Shown here: positions 7,148-14,102 of the stretch, in pieces
Numbering within the stretch: position 1 is the stretch's first letter
How the letters are laid out: each line of letters starts with the position of its first letter
Source: Pseudooctadecabacter sp.
GTDB taxonomy: Bacteria; Pseudomonadota; Alphaproteobacteria; Rhodobacterales; Rhodobacteraceae
Assembly (NCBI GenBank): GCA_020628265.1
Contig: JAHDFG010000017.1
Span: 1-16,602 of the forward strand
Direction: 5' to 3'
Length of the DNA: 16,602 nucleotides
The notes under the pieces: generated by a model
What the model was told of the DNA's origin: nothing
Databases searched by the model: none
Seen by the model: only the letters and a program-made list of their open reading frames with translations
Position numbers and translations under genes: made by a program

Positions 7148-7444
7148 CTAGCGGATGACGATTTCGTCGGCGCGGACCATGCCCAGCACGTCGCGGGCCT
7201 GTTCGTCCAGCAGGTCCAGATCAAGGTAGGTGTCCGAAAGGCGACGTGTCAGGTTCTCCATCCGCGCGACTTCTGCTTGCACCAGCGCCAATTCTTCCGC
7301 CAATGCGCGGCCCTCTGCCTCGATCTCGGCCCGTTTGAACACACCGTAGTCGCCCTGCACGGCGGCAAAGGTGAAATAGAGGCTCAGCATCAGGGTGCCG
7401 GCGAAATAGAGAAGGACGCCAAGGGGCGCGCGTTTACGGTTCAT
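7148..7444 (-). CDS. ftsB: Septum formation initiator, FtsB/DivIC family
   Basis: A 98-residue bitopic membrane protein. It has a short basic cytoplasmic N-terminus (MNRKRAP), one membrane helix at about 8-28 (LGVLLYFAGTLMLSLYFTFAA), then a periplasmic coiled coil at about 36-72 (KRAEIEAEGRALAEELALVQAEVARMENL). A C-terminal acidic LDLLDEQARDVLGMVRADEIVI matches the family ending. FtsB bridges early and late divisome components with FtsL and FtsQ. Length and layout are typical. GAGG lies 7 bases before the ATG. Alphaproteobacteria often keep this gene just upstream of pdhA; here two plus-strand genes intervene. It may be transcribed from its own 118-base leader or by read-through from the aldolase gene. 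Confidence 0.88.
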   Translation of the reverse strand: MNRKRAPLGVLLYFAGTLMLSLYFTFAAVQGDYGVFKRAEIEAEGRALAEELALVQAEVARMENLTRRLSDTYLDLDLLDEQARDVLGMVRADEIVIR

Positions 7445-7459
7445 CGATCTGCCTCACAT

Positions 7460-7478
7460 GCGGTGTCTGACGCACCGC
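7460..7478. promoter_or_regulatory. Inverted repeat in the ftsB leader
   Basis: GCGGTG (7460-7465) and CACCGC (7473-7478) form a 6-bp stem with a 7-base loop, 16 bases upstream of the ftsB start. It could be a leader hairpin. Its role is unknown. Confidence 0.3.
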
Positions 7479-7489
7479 TTTGAAAGGCA

Positions 7490-7507
7490 GAATCGCATAT
7501 TCGATTC
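7490..7507. promoter_or_regulatory. GAATCG/CGATTC inverted repeat between fda and ftsB
   Basis: GAATCG and CGATTC are perfect arms around CATATT. The site lies in the 118-base gap between the aldolase stop and the ftsB start, in the position expected for ftsB promoter control. A loose GAATC recurs at 7515-7519. No regulator can be assigned. Confidence 0.3.
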
Positions 7508-7562
7508 GCGTTGTGAATCCCCTTTATGTAGGGGGCCACTCGTCGCTGGGCGCTAGGGGCTG

Positions 7563-8462
7563 TTACGCGATGGAGGCTGCGTGAATGCTGTCGATGGTGT
7601 CGGACAGGACGGCGTTGAAATCTTCGTCAGACTGCTGCGCGCTCAGCCCTTCGGTCAGGGCGCGGCTGAAGCTGGCAACAATGCCACTGTTCTGCGCCAG
7701 ACGGCTGTTGGCTTCTGCACGGTCATAGCCACCCGACAGGGCCACCACTTTCATCACCTTGGGGTGATCCACCAGCGCCTGATAATGGCCCGCCGTTTCG
7801 GGCAGGGTCAGCTTCAGCATGATCTCATCGTCCATGCGGTCCAGATGGCTCAGGATTGCGTCCTGCAGGATCGCTTCGGCCTCGGCCTTGTCGTCGATGG
7901 AAATCGTGACTTCAGGCTCAAGGATTGGCACCAAGCCGTGAGATAGCACCTGGGCGCCAACCTCGAACTGTTGGGCAACGATATCCGCGATGCCTTGGGT
8001 ATTCGCCGCGCTGACGACGGAACGCATTTTGGTGCCGAAGATGCCGGCCTTGGCGGCACGGGGCAGCAGATCACCCAAATGCGGCATCGACTTCATCAAT
8101 TGGACACCGTTCGCTGCGTCTTCCAGACCCTTGTCGATCTTCAGGAAGGGGACGACTTTGAAATCTTCCCAAAGCGTCTGTGCGGTGGGCTTGCCTGCGA
8201 CCTCACGGTCCATGGTCATCTCGAACAGGATCGCACCAATCACCTTGTCGCCATTAAAGGACGGAGCCTGAATGATGCGCGAGCGCATGTCGTGGATAAG
8301 GTCGAACATCTGGTCTTCGGAGGCATAGGCGTCTTCCTCGACACCATAAAGGCGCAGCGCCTTGGGTGTGGAGCCGCCCGACTGGTCGAGAGCGGCAATG
8401 AACCCTTGTCCACCGCGAACCTGCTTTGCCATTTCCTGCTGTGTCGTACCCAAATCCAACAT
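7563..8462 (-). CDS. fda: Fructose-bisphosphate aldolase, class I
   Basis: A 299-residue class I (Schiff-base, metal-independent) aldolase of the short bacterial type. It splits fructose 1,6-bisphosphate into dihydroxyacetone phosphate and glyceraldehyde 3-phosphate. Signatures include GFIAALDQSGGSTPKAL (about 20-36), VPFLKIDKGL (about 104-113), VPILEPEV (about 178-185), MLKLTLP with the likely Schiff-base Lys217, and VVALSGGYDRAEAN (about 239-252) for phosphate binding. The start at 8462 is preferred over an in-frame ATG at 8516, because AAAGGA sits 7 bases before it and MLDLGTTQQEMAKQV is the normal N-terminus of this family. It lies downstream of pgk on the same strand but across a 161-base gap with its own candidate promoter and operator cluster. 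Confidence 0.95.
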   Translation of the reverse strand: MLDLGTTQQEMAKQVRGGQGFIAALDQSGGSTPKALRLYGVEEDAYASEDQMFDLIHDMRSRIIQAPSFNGDKVIGAILFEMTMDREVAGKPTAQTLWEDFKVVPFLKIDKGLEDAANGVQLMKSMPHLGDLLPRAAKAGIFGTKMRSVVSAANTQGIADIVAQQFEVGAQVLSHGLVPILEPEVTISIDDKAEAEAILQDAILSHLDRMDDEIMLKLTLPETAGHYQALVDHPKVMKVVALSGGYDRAEANSRLAQNSGIVASFSRALTEGLSAQQSDEDFNAVLSDTIDSIHAASIA

Positions 8463-8511
8463 TGACCAATCCTTTCCTGAAATCGGCCCGGGAGGTAGGC
8501 CGTTGAATAAG

Positions 8512-8540
8512 GACATAAGCGAGGGTGTTATGGGTCACAA
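8512..8540 (-). promoter_or_regulatory. Candidate promoter of fda
   Basis: On the minus strand TTGTGA (8540-8535) and TATGTC (8517-8512) are separated by exactly 17 bases, about 50 bases before the aldolase start. The -35 element is good and the -10 weak. The operator-like sites lie immediately upstream of the -35. Confidence 0.4.
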
Positions 8541-8545
8541 TTCTG

Positions 8546-8603
8546 GTTACGCTAACAGTTTGCGCTAACGCATTGGAAATAATGGGTAATGTTGGCGCTA
8601 ACA
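8546..8603. promoter_or_regulatory. Cluster of three LacI-type operator-like sites upstream of fda
   Basis: Three sites share a GCTAAC half. TGTTGGCGCTAACA (8590-8603) is a near-perfect 14-base palindrome with a central CG. AGTTTGCGCTAACG (8557-8570) is a weaker copy. GTTACGCTAAC (8546-8556) has perfect GTTA/TAAC arms around three bases. A central CG with TGTTA/TAACA arms is the usual look of LacI-family operators, and sugar-metabolism control by such a regulator (CceR in Rhodobacter is one example) would fit. The match to any one regulator is an inference. Confidence 0.6.
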
Positions 8604-8623
8604 GGGGTGGTCTACCCCCTCCC

Positions 8624-9802
8624 TCAGGACATCAGCGCGGCCACACCGGGGAGGGTTTTGCCCTCCATCCACTCCAGAAATGCGCCGCCAGCGGAGGAGA
8701 TATAGGTGAAGTCGTCAGCAACGCCCGCCTGATTGAGGGCCGCGACCGTATCACCGCCACCGGCCACGGAAATCAGGGTCCCAGCCTTGGTAAAAGCAGC
8801 GGCCTGACGAGCGGCGGCATTGGTCGCAGCGTTAAAGGGTTCAATTTCAAACGCGCCGAGTGGGCCGTTCCAAATGACGGTCTTTGCGGTGCCGAAGGCG
8901 GCCTCGATCGCGGTGACGGTCGCAGGGCCTGCGTCCAAAATCATTGCGTCTGCGGGGCAGGCGTCTGCGGCCACGGTTTCGTTATCCGCACCGGCTTTGA
9001 ACTCACGCGCCACAACAACGTCGGTGGGCAACAGGATCGCGCAGTTCTGCGCCTCGGCCTTGGCGAGGATTTCGCGGGCTGTGTCGGCCAGATCGTGTTC
9101 GCAAAGGGATTTGCCCACGTCGATGCCTTGCGCGGCGAGGAAGGTATTGGCCATGCCGCCGCCGATGACAATGGTATCGACCTTCTCGATCAGGTTGCCG
9201 AGCAGATCCAGCTTGGTCGACACCTTGGCACCGCCAACCACAGCGACAACGGGCCGTTCCGGTGATCCGAGCGCGGACTCAAGCGCGCCCAGTTCCTCGG
9301 CCATCAAGCGGCCAGCGCAATTGGGCAGCAATTCAGCCACACCCGTGGTTGAGGCATGGGCGCGGTGCGCGGCAGAGAAGGCGTCATTGCAGAACACATC
9401 GCCCAAAGACGCCAGAAACTGACCCATTCTCGGGTCATTGGCTTCTTCCATCGCCGAAAACCGCGTGTTTTCGATCAGGATCACGGCATCCGAAGGGGCG
9501 GCATCAATGCTGGCCCGGTCTGGCCGTTCGATGAAGGTCACAGAGCGGCCAAGCACCTCTTCCAGCGTGGGAATGGTCACCCGCAAGGACATCTCTGGCA
9601 CGTATTCACCCTTGGGGCGGCCGAAGTGCGCCAGCAGCACGGGCTTGCCGCCCTTCGCCAGAATGTCCGTAATCGTGGGCTTGATGCGTTCGATGCGGGT
9701 CGCGTCGGTCACCTTCCCACCTTCAACGGGGACGTTGATGTCCACGCGGGTCAGCACAACTTTGCCGTCCAGATCCATGTCGTCGAGTGTTTTCCAGCCC
9801 AT
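8624..9802 (-). CDS. pgk: Phosphoglycerate kinase
   Basis: A 392-residue monomeric kinase that converts 1,3-bisphosphoglycerate and ADP into 3-phosphoglycerate and ATP, and the reverse in gluconeogenesis. The N-terminal domain carries the substrate motifs TRVDINVP (about 18-25), HFGRPKG (about 59-65) and ENTRF. GGAKVSTKLDLLGNL starts the nucleotide domain. IWNGPLGAFE and VAGGGDTVAAL near the C-terminus bind ATP. The length is normal. AAGGAG sits 6 bases upstream of the ATG. It is divergent from the cyclophilin gene ppiB with a 119-base shared region, and its 3' end faces the regulated fda promoter. No strong terminator follows, so some read-through into fda is possible. Confidence 0.97.
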   Translation of the reverse strand: MGWKTLDDMDLDGKVVLTRVDINVPVEGGKVTDATRIERIKPTITDILAKGGKPVLLAHFGRPKGEYVPEMSLRVTIPTLEEVLGRSVTFIERPDRASIDAAPSDAVILIENTRFSAMEEANDPRMGQFLASLGDVFCNDAFSAAHRAHASTTGVAELLPNCAGRLMAEELGALESALGSPERPVVAVVGGAKVSTKLDLLGNLIEKVDTIVIGGGMANTFLAAQGIDVGKSLCEHDLADTAREILAKAEAQNCAILLPTDVVVAREFKAGADNETVAADACPADAMILDAGPATVTAIEAAFGTAKTVIWNGPLGAFEIEPFNAATNAAARQAAAFTKAGTLISVAGGGDTVAALNQAGVADDFTYISSAGGAFLEWMEGKTLPGVAALMS

Positions 9803-9825
9803 GATCGTCTCCTTTGCTTGGCGCG

Positions 9826-9854
9826 TTCATGTGCAATCGGGCCTGCGGCGTCAA
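9826..9854 (-). promoter_or_regulatory. Candidate promoter of pgk
   Basis: On the minus strand TTGACG (9854-9849) and CATGAA (9831-9826) are 17 bases apart, and the -10 ends 23 bases before the pgk start. The -35 is close to consensus and the -10 moderate. Confidence 0.4.
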
Positions 9855-9861
9855 CCGCGTC

Positions 9862-9890
9862 TTGGAATTCAGGGCGGCGGGCTTTAGGTA
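9862..9890 (+). promoter_or_regulatory. Candidate promoter of the cyclophilin pair
   Basis: TTGGAA (9862-9867) and TAGGTA (9885-9890) are separated by 17 bases, 31 bases before the ppiB start. Both elements are imperfect, but spacing and position fit a housekeeping promoter. Confidence 0.35.
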
Positions 9891-9921
9891 TCGCCCAAGA
9901 TTAATGCACAAGGAGGCCCCC

Positions 9922-10428
9922 ATGGCCGAGATCAAAGACCCCGAAAACACGATCCTGATGGAACTCAAAGGTGGCACCGTCACGATCCAGCTGTTGCCCG
10001 ACGTGGCACCCAAGCACGTCGAGCGGATGAAAGAGCTGGCCCGCGCTGGTAAATACGACAACGTGGCCTTTCACCGTGTGATCGACGGGTTCATGGCGCA
10101 GACGGGCGATGTGGCCCATGGCAACATGGAAAATGATTTCAACATCGGCCGTGCGGGCACCGGTGGGTCCGACCTGCCGGACCTTCCAGCTGAATTCTCC
10201 AAGATCCCCCATGCGCGCGGGTCGCTGGGTGCTGCACGCTCGGCCAACCCGAATTCGGCCAACAGCCAGTTCTTCATCAACTTCAAGGACAATGATTTCC
10301 TGAATGGCCAATACACCGTTTACGGCCAGGTCATTGAAGGCATGGAGCACGTGGATGCGATCATGCGCGGCGAGCCCCCGATGAACCCCGACCGGATGAT
10401 CTCCGTGAAGGTGGCTGCAGATGCTTAA
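9922..10428 (+). CDS. ppiB: Peptidyl-prolyl cis-trans isomerase, cyclophilin type, cytoplasmic
   Basis: A 168-residue cyclophilin that speeds cis-trans isomerisation of X-Pro bonds. It has no signal peptide. The active-site region FHRVIDGFMAQTGD (about 50-63) contains the catalytic Arg52. ARSANPNSANSQFFINF and GQYTVYGQVIEGM complete the fold. I chose ATG at 9922, which follows AAGGAGG by 5 bases, over two earlier in-frame ATGs (9814 and 9904) that precede this ribosome site. The next gene, an exported cyclophilin, begins inside the last codons, so the two are translated together. The pair looks like an old tandem duplication adapted to two compartments. Confidence 0.94.
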   Translation: MAEIKDPENTILMELKGGTVTIQLLPDVAPKHVERMKELARAGKYDNVAFHRVIDGFMAQTGDVAHGNMENDFNIGRAGTGGSDLPDLPAEFSKIPHARGSLGAARSANPNSANSQFFINFKDNDFLNGQYTVYGQVIEGMEHVDAIMRGEPPMNPDRMISVKVAADA

Positions 10429-10981
10429 GCGCGCGCTCATCGCTTGTGCGCTCTTCGCGGGCGGGGCCCACGCGGGTGGACTTGAGATTGTTGTGGAAGG
10501 GGAGGCCAATGGCACCATTGCCATTGATCTGTTCGAAGACGTTGCCCCGCTGCACGCGGCCCAGATCAGCACTTTGGCCGCGGACGGGGCCTATAATGGC
10601 GTCGTCTTTCACCGCGTGATCGAAGGCTTCATGGCGCAAACCGGCGACGTGCAGTTTGGCGACACCACGGACGAGGCATTCAACATGCGTCGCGCCGGCA
10701 CCGGGGGATCCGATCTGGACGATATCCCGCTGGAGGCCACGACCGAGTTGTCGTTTACCCGTGGGATGGTTGGCATGGCGCGGTCCCAGAACCCGAACTC
10801 CGCCAACAGTCAGTTCTTCATCATGTTTGCGGACGGTGCTTTCCTTGATGGGCAATACACCATCGTGGGCGAAGTGACCTCTGGCATGGAAGTCGTGGAC
10901 GCGATCAAACGTGGCACAGGCCCCAATGGTGCTGTGATCGGCATGCCGGACCTGATGTCCTCGGTGACCGTGACCGAGTAG
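10421..10981 (+). CDS. Peptidyl-prolyl cis-trans isomerase, cyclophilin type, exported
   Basis: A 186-residue cyclophilin with a Sec signal peptide at about 1-18 (MLKRALIACALFAGGAHA, cut after AHA), so probably a periplasmic foldase. The core keeps the catalytic motif FHRVIEGFMAQTGD and SQNPNSANSQFFIMF, and matches the preceding cytoplasmic cyclophilin over most of its length. Its ATG at 10421 overlaps the last 8 bases of ppiB, which implies translational coupling. The first half of the mature protein is more acidic than its partner. A strong intrinsic terminator at 11008-11037 closes the two-gene operon. The symbol ppiA would be reasonable but is not certain. Confidence 0.92.
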   Translation: MLKRALIACALFAGGAHAGGLEIVVEGEANGTIAIDLFEDVAPLHAAQISTLAADGAYNGVVFHRVIEGFMAQTGDVQFGDTTDEAFNMRRAGTGGSDLDDIPLEATTELSFTRGMVGMARSQNPNSANSQFFIMFADGAFLDGQYTIVGEVTSGMEVVDAIKRGTGPNGAVIGMPDLMSSVTVTE

Positions 10982-11007
10982 GTCGCGTCACATCACAAAG
11001 ACGTGGA

Positions 11008-11037
11008 GGGGCTAGGCAGCGATGTCTGGCCCCTTTT
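11008..11037 (+). terminator. Rho-independent terminator of the cyclophilin operon
   Basis: GGGGCTAG (11008-11015) pairs with CTGGCCCC (11026-11033) in an 8-bp stem with one T-G wobble and a 10-base loop, followed by TTTT. It lies 26 bases after the stop of the exported cyclophilin. Confidence 0.8.
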
Positions 11038-11065
11038 ATCGTGGGGGCCTCAAATGGAGGGCCCC

Positions 11066-12025
11066 ATGCGCAAACTATCCCTGATCCTGACCTTTCTCGC
11101 CTCTGGCGTTTGGGCCAGCCCCGAGTTCTGGCAGCATGAGTGGCCGGACACGAATTTCGAGGTCACGAGCATCGACAACTGGGTTGAGATCATGTCGGGC
11201 GGCCCGCCGAAGGACGGCATTCCCGCGATCAACGATCCGTCCTTTATTGCGGTGGCGGAGGAACGGCGGCTCACGCCGCGGGAACCGGTCATTACGTTGG
11301 AACTGCAAGGGCAAACGCCTCGGGCCTATCCGATCCGCTATTTGATGTGGCATGAGATCGTGAATGATGAAGTGGGCGGCGTTCCCGTTGCGGTGACGTT
11401 CTGTCCTCTGTGCAACTCGGGCATCACCTTTGACCGACGGGTGGCACAAGGCACGTTGACTTTTGGGGTCAGTGGCAAGCTACGGATGTCGGATATGGTC
11501 ATGTATGACCGTGAGACGCAAAGCTGGTGGCAGCAGGCCATCGGTGAGGCGATTGTGGGCGATCTGACGGGGACCGAGTTGCAGACGCTGCCGAGTTGGA
11601 TGGAAAGCTGGGCGGAGTTCGAGGCGCGCAATCCGGACGGTCTGGTGATGGATCAGCCCCGTTTCAACCGCAACTACGGGGCCAACCCCTATGTGCGCTA
11701 CGACAGCTCGAACCGACCGTTCCTCTTTTCCGGTGAGTTGCCGCCGCACGACATTCCGGCCCTTGCCCGTGTGGTGCGGGTCGGTGATCGTGCATGGCCG
11801 ATGACGCGAATTGCAGAGGCGGGCACGATTTCCGAGGAGGGTGTTGTGTTGTCTTGGACGGCGGGACAAGCCTCGGCGTTGGATCAACAGGCGATTGGTC
11901 AGGGGCGCGACGTCGGGACCGTTCGGGTGCGCGACGCGGCAGGTGCGGATTTGGCCCATGATGTGATGTTCGCCTTCGCCTACCACGCCTTTTGGCCAGA
12001 GGGCGCGTGGATGCTGGGGGAGTGA
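11066..12025 (+). CDS. Exported DUF3179 domain protein
   Basis: A 319-residue protein with a signal peptide at about 1-18 (MRKLSLILTFLASGVWA, cut before SPEF). The mature part has the DUF3179 pattern: DPSFIAVAEE, AYPIRYLMWHEIVND, VAVTFCPLCNSGITFDR, LTFGVSGKLRMSDMVMYDRETQSWWQQ and a C-terminal FAYHAFWPEG. Cys113 and Cys116 form a CPLC motif and His96 lies nearby. Together they could bind a metal or form a redox pair, which is inference. The family has no established function. I chose ATG at 11066, which follows GGAGG, over an in-frame ATG at 11003 that would mask the signal peptide and start upstream of the cyclophilin terminator. It stands alone as a single gene and converges on selO. Confidence 0.88.
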   Translation: MRKLSLILTFLASGVWASPEFWQHEWPDTNFEVTSIDNWVEIMSGGPPKDGIPAINDPSFIAVAEERRLTPREPVITLELQGQTPRAYPIRYLMWHEIVNDEVGGVPVAVTFCPLCNSGITFDRRVAQGTLTFGVSGKLRMSDMVMYDRETQSWWQQAIGEAIVGDLTGTELQTLPSWMESWAEFEARNPDGLVMDQPRFNRNYGANPYVRYDSSNRPFLFSGELPPHDIPALARVVRVGDRAWPMTRIAEAGTISEEGVVLSWTAGQASALDQQAIGQGRDVGTVRVRDAAGADLAHDVMFAFAYHAFWPEGAWMLGE

Positions 12026-12047
12026 CCAAAATTCACTGAATTTTGGT
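12025..12047. terminator. Near-perfect palindrome between convergent DUF3179 gene and selO
   Basis: ACCAAAATTCA (12025-12035) and TGAATTTTGGT (12037-12047) are perfect 11-base inverted arms around a single C. The arm begins on the last base of the DUF3179 stop codon and ends 12 bases before the selO stop. Position suggests a bidirectional terminator with the U-rich tract inside the stem, but the AT-rich stem is unusual for this GC-rich genome. Confidence 0.6.
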
Positions 12048-12059
12048 GCACTGCGCCGA

Positions 12060-13436
12060 TCAGGTGCCGCAGAACGTTTGCGTGACCCTTTCATGGGGCT
12101 CTGGCGGTTGCATGTATGCGTCGCGGGGCGTGAACGGATCGCTGACGGCAGCCAGCATGTCATGAAACGGCGCGAAATCTCCTGTTGTGGCGGATGAAAT
12201 TGTGGCTTCGATCATATGGGTTCGAGGAATGACGCTAGGGTTCGTGGCGCGCCACAGTGCGTCGTCGGGGTCTTGTGCGCGCCAGTTGGCGTACCAGTCA
12301 GGGAAAGCTTCAGCCGTGTCGTCGAGCGCATTGAAGGTATTGGTGAAATCCGCTTTTGCCTCTTGCATCTGGACGAGCAGGTCTTGGGCGAGGGACGTCG
12401 CCGCAGGCGAGGGGGCAAGGCCCAGTTTGGGGGCGAAGACCTCGCCCCACTTTTGGGCAAAGAGGGTGGGGAAGCGGTTGATCACTTGCGTGAAGGTTTC
12501 AATCGCGGCGTCCGCGTCAGGCATCACGGGCACAAGGGCTGTGGCGAACTGTGCAAGGTTCCAATGGGTGATGGGGGGCTGGTTGGAATAGGCATAGCGC
12601 CCCTGACGGTCGATCGAGCTAAACACTGTGTCGTCATGGAAGACGTCCATGAAGGCGCAGGGGCCGTAGTCGATGGTTTCGCCTGCGATCTGGACGTTGT
12701 CGGTGTTCATGACACCGTGGATGAACCCCAACCCCATCCAGCGCGCCACGAGGGAGGCTTGGGCCGACATCACCGCCTCAAGCAGGCCTGTCGGACCGTC
12801 CGCATTGGGATAGTGGCGGGCGATGGTGTAGTCCGTCAGCTGTCTTAATGCGTCCACGTCGCCACGGGCTGCGAAGAATTGGAATGTGCCGACGCGGATG
12901 TGGGAGGCGGCCACGCGGGTCAGGATAGCCCCCGGCAGGGGGCCTTGTTCGCGCAAGACAGGATCGCCCGTGGTGACCGCCGCGAGGGCACGGGTGGTGG
13001 GCACGCCGAGGGCGTCCATCGCACAACTCATCAAGTATTCCCGCAGGACCGGTCCGACCCATGCGCGGCCGTCCCCCATTCGCGAATAAGGTGTACGGCC
13101 CGCACCCTTTAGCTGGATGTCGACACGGCCCATGGGCGTATCCAATTCGCCCAGATGCAGCGCACGTCCGTCCCCAAGTTGTGGCGAGAAGCCACCGAAT
13201 TGGTGTCCCGCATAGACCTGTGCAAAGGGGGTGGCCGTGTCCGGCAGGCTATTGCCCGAGAACAGCGCCGCCGCTTCCGCATCGGTGAGAGACGCACTGT
13301 CGAGGCCCAATCGGGTCGCCAGATCGTGATTGAACACAATCAGCTTCGGGTCGCTCACGGGGGCTGCGGGCTGACGGGTGTAGAAGTGGTCCGGCAGGTC
13401 AAGATAGGTGGTGTCGAAGGGGAGCGTCAGGGGCAT
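12060..13436 (-). CDS. selO: SelO/YdiU family protein AMP-transferase
   Basis: A 458-residue pseudokinase-fold enzyme. Characterised SelO proteins bind ATP in flipped orientation and transfer AMP to Ser, Thr or Tyr of proteins, linked to oxidative-stress responses. Visible motifs are YAGHQFGGFSPQLGDGRA (about 75-92), VDIQLKGAGRTPYSRMGDGRA with Lys110, GVMNTDNVQI with catalytic Asp246, and the metal-binding DYG (Asp256). Cys456, third from the end in TFCGT, is where eukaryotic SelO carries selenocysteine. It could pair with Cys260 in DYGPCAFMD, as in the E. coli enzyme's disulfide. The length is slightly below the 478 of E. coli. The ribosome site before the ATG is weak. A GNAT gene lies 52 bases upstream on the same strand and probably shares the transcript. 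Confidence 0.95.
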   Translation of the reverse strand: MPLTLPFDTTYLDLPDHFYTRQPAAPVSDPKLIVFNHDLATRLGLDSASLTDAEAAALFSGNSLPDTATPFAQVYAGHQFGGFSPQLGDGRALHLGELDTPMGRVDIQLKGAGRTPYSRMGDGRAWVGPVLREYLMSCAMDALGVPTTRALAAVTTGDPVLREQGPLPGAILTRVAASHIRVGTFQFFAARGDVDALRQLTDYTIARHYPNADGPTGLLEAVMSAQASLVARWMGLGFIHGVMNTDNVQIAGETIDYGPCAFMDVFHDDTVFSSIDRQGRYAYSNQPPITHWNLAQFATALVPVMPDADAAIETFTQVINRFPTLFAQKWGEVFAPKLGLAPSPAATSLAQDLLVQMQEAKADFTNTFNALDDTAEAFPDWYANWRAQDPDDALWRATNPSVIPRTHMIEATISSATTGDFAPFHDMLAAVSDPFTPRDAYMQPPEPHERVTQTFCGT

Positions 13437-13488
13437 CTTGGCGGGCTTTCAGGTTTTGGGGGAGGGCATCTGGCCCGTTGCTTTACAC

Positions 13489-13938
13489 CTAGAGTGTCCG
13501 CGTCATCAGGGAATAGCGGTCACGCATCTTGAAGTGGGCGCGGGTATAGAGCCGGATGGTCGCATCGTCGTCGCGGTCGACTTCCAGATGCAGGGCTTTG
13601 ACGCCTGCCTCGCTGAGACTTGTTGCGATGGCGGACAGGACTTCCGAAGCGATCCCGCGGCGGCGGACGGGCGGCCGGATGTAAAGCTCGTCCACGAAGG
13701 CATCCATTCCGCCCAGTTCCATCGACCAGCCGAAGGTAATGATCACGTAGCCCGTGGGTGCCATCGTCGGTCCGAAAAGCCAGACAGCGCCAAGTGGCGA
13801 GCCGTCGAGGAGCGGAGTAAGGGCGGCCTCACGCTCGGCGTCGGTGGTGGTGAGCCCGTATTCGCTGTGGAAGGCCTCGATCATGGTCAGCAGCCGTGTG
13901 GCGTCTGCTGGTCCGGCAAGGTGAATGGCAGTGGTCAT
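13489..13938 (-). CDS. GNAT family N-acetyltransferase
   Basis: A 149-residue single-domain GNAT protein. Motif A is DAFVDELYIRPPVRRRGIASEVL (about 79-101), with RRRGIAS as the CoA pyrophosphate loop. The motif B region is ALHLEVDRDDDATIRLYTRAHFKMRDRYSLM, typical of amino-acid or small-molecule acetyltransferases. I chose ATG at 13938, which follows GGAGG by 5 bases; a TTG start four codons earlier is unlikely. The substrate is unknown. It is followed after 52 bases by selO on the same strand, so the two may be cotranscribed. It is unrelated in detail to the other GNAT gene at 6083. Confidence 0.88.
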   Translation of the reverse strand: MTTAIHLAGPADATRLLTMIEAFHSEYGLTTTDAEREAALTPLLDGSPLGAVWLFGPTMAPTGYVIITFGWSMELGGMDAFVDELYIRPPVRRRGIASEVLSAIATSLSEAGVKALHLEVDRDDDATIRLYTRAHFKMRDRYSLMTRTL

Positions 13939-13991
13939 ATACGCCTCCAAAAGGAGCGGCTGCGCCGCGCGTTTCCCTTCCCCCTACCTGT

Positions 13992-14011
13992 CCTTCCCCC
14001 GCGGGGGAAGG
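13992..14011. repeat. Perfect GC palindrome upstream of the GNAT gene
   Basis: CCTTCCCCCG is followed directly by its reverse complement CGGGGGAAGG, a perfect 20-base palindrome in the gap between the GrpB-type gene and the GNAT gene. CCTG and CAGG outside it extend the symmetry loosely. No T-run follows on either strand. It may be a transcription terminator or a dispersed hairpin element. Confidence 0.5.
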
Positions 14012-14071
14012 GAGCAGGGTGGCGGGCCGACCCCGATGAGCGAGGGTTGGTTTGTGGGGTGAAGGGCTGTT

Positions 14072-14096
14072 TTTGAGTATTTTTAAACCAAAGACG
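14072..14096. repeat. Dispersed intergenic element, copy 2
   Basis: The 25 bases from TTTGAGTATTT to CCAAAGACG match copy 1 (2136-2160) except at two positions. Read on the minus strand it starts 6 bases after the stop of the GrpB-type gene. Confidence 0.6.
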
Positions 14097-14102
14097 CGTG
14101 GA

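Noticed and set aside
7518..7534. CCCCT/AGGGG hairpin after the aldolase gene as a terminator
   Set aside because: It has a short stem with a 6-base loop and no T-run in the direction of transcription. It could assist termination but is not supported enough.
8604..8618. GGGGT/ACCCC hairpin after pgk as a terminator
   Set aside because: The stem is only 5 bp and no U-run follows on the minus strand, so it is too weak to call.
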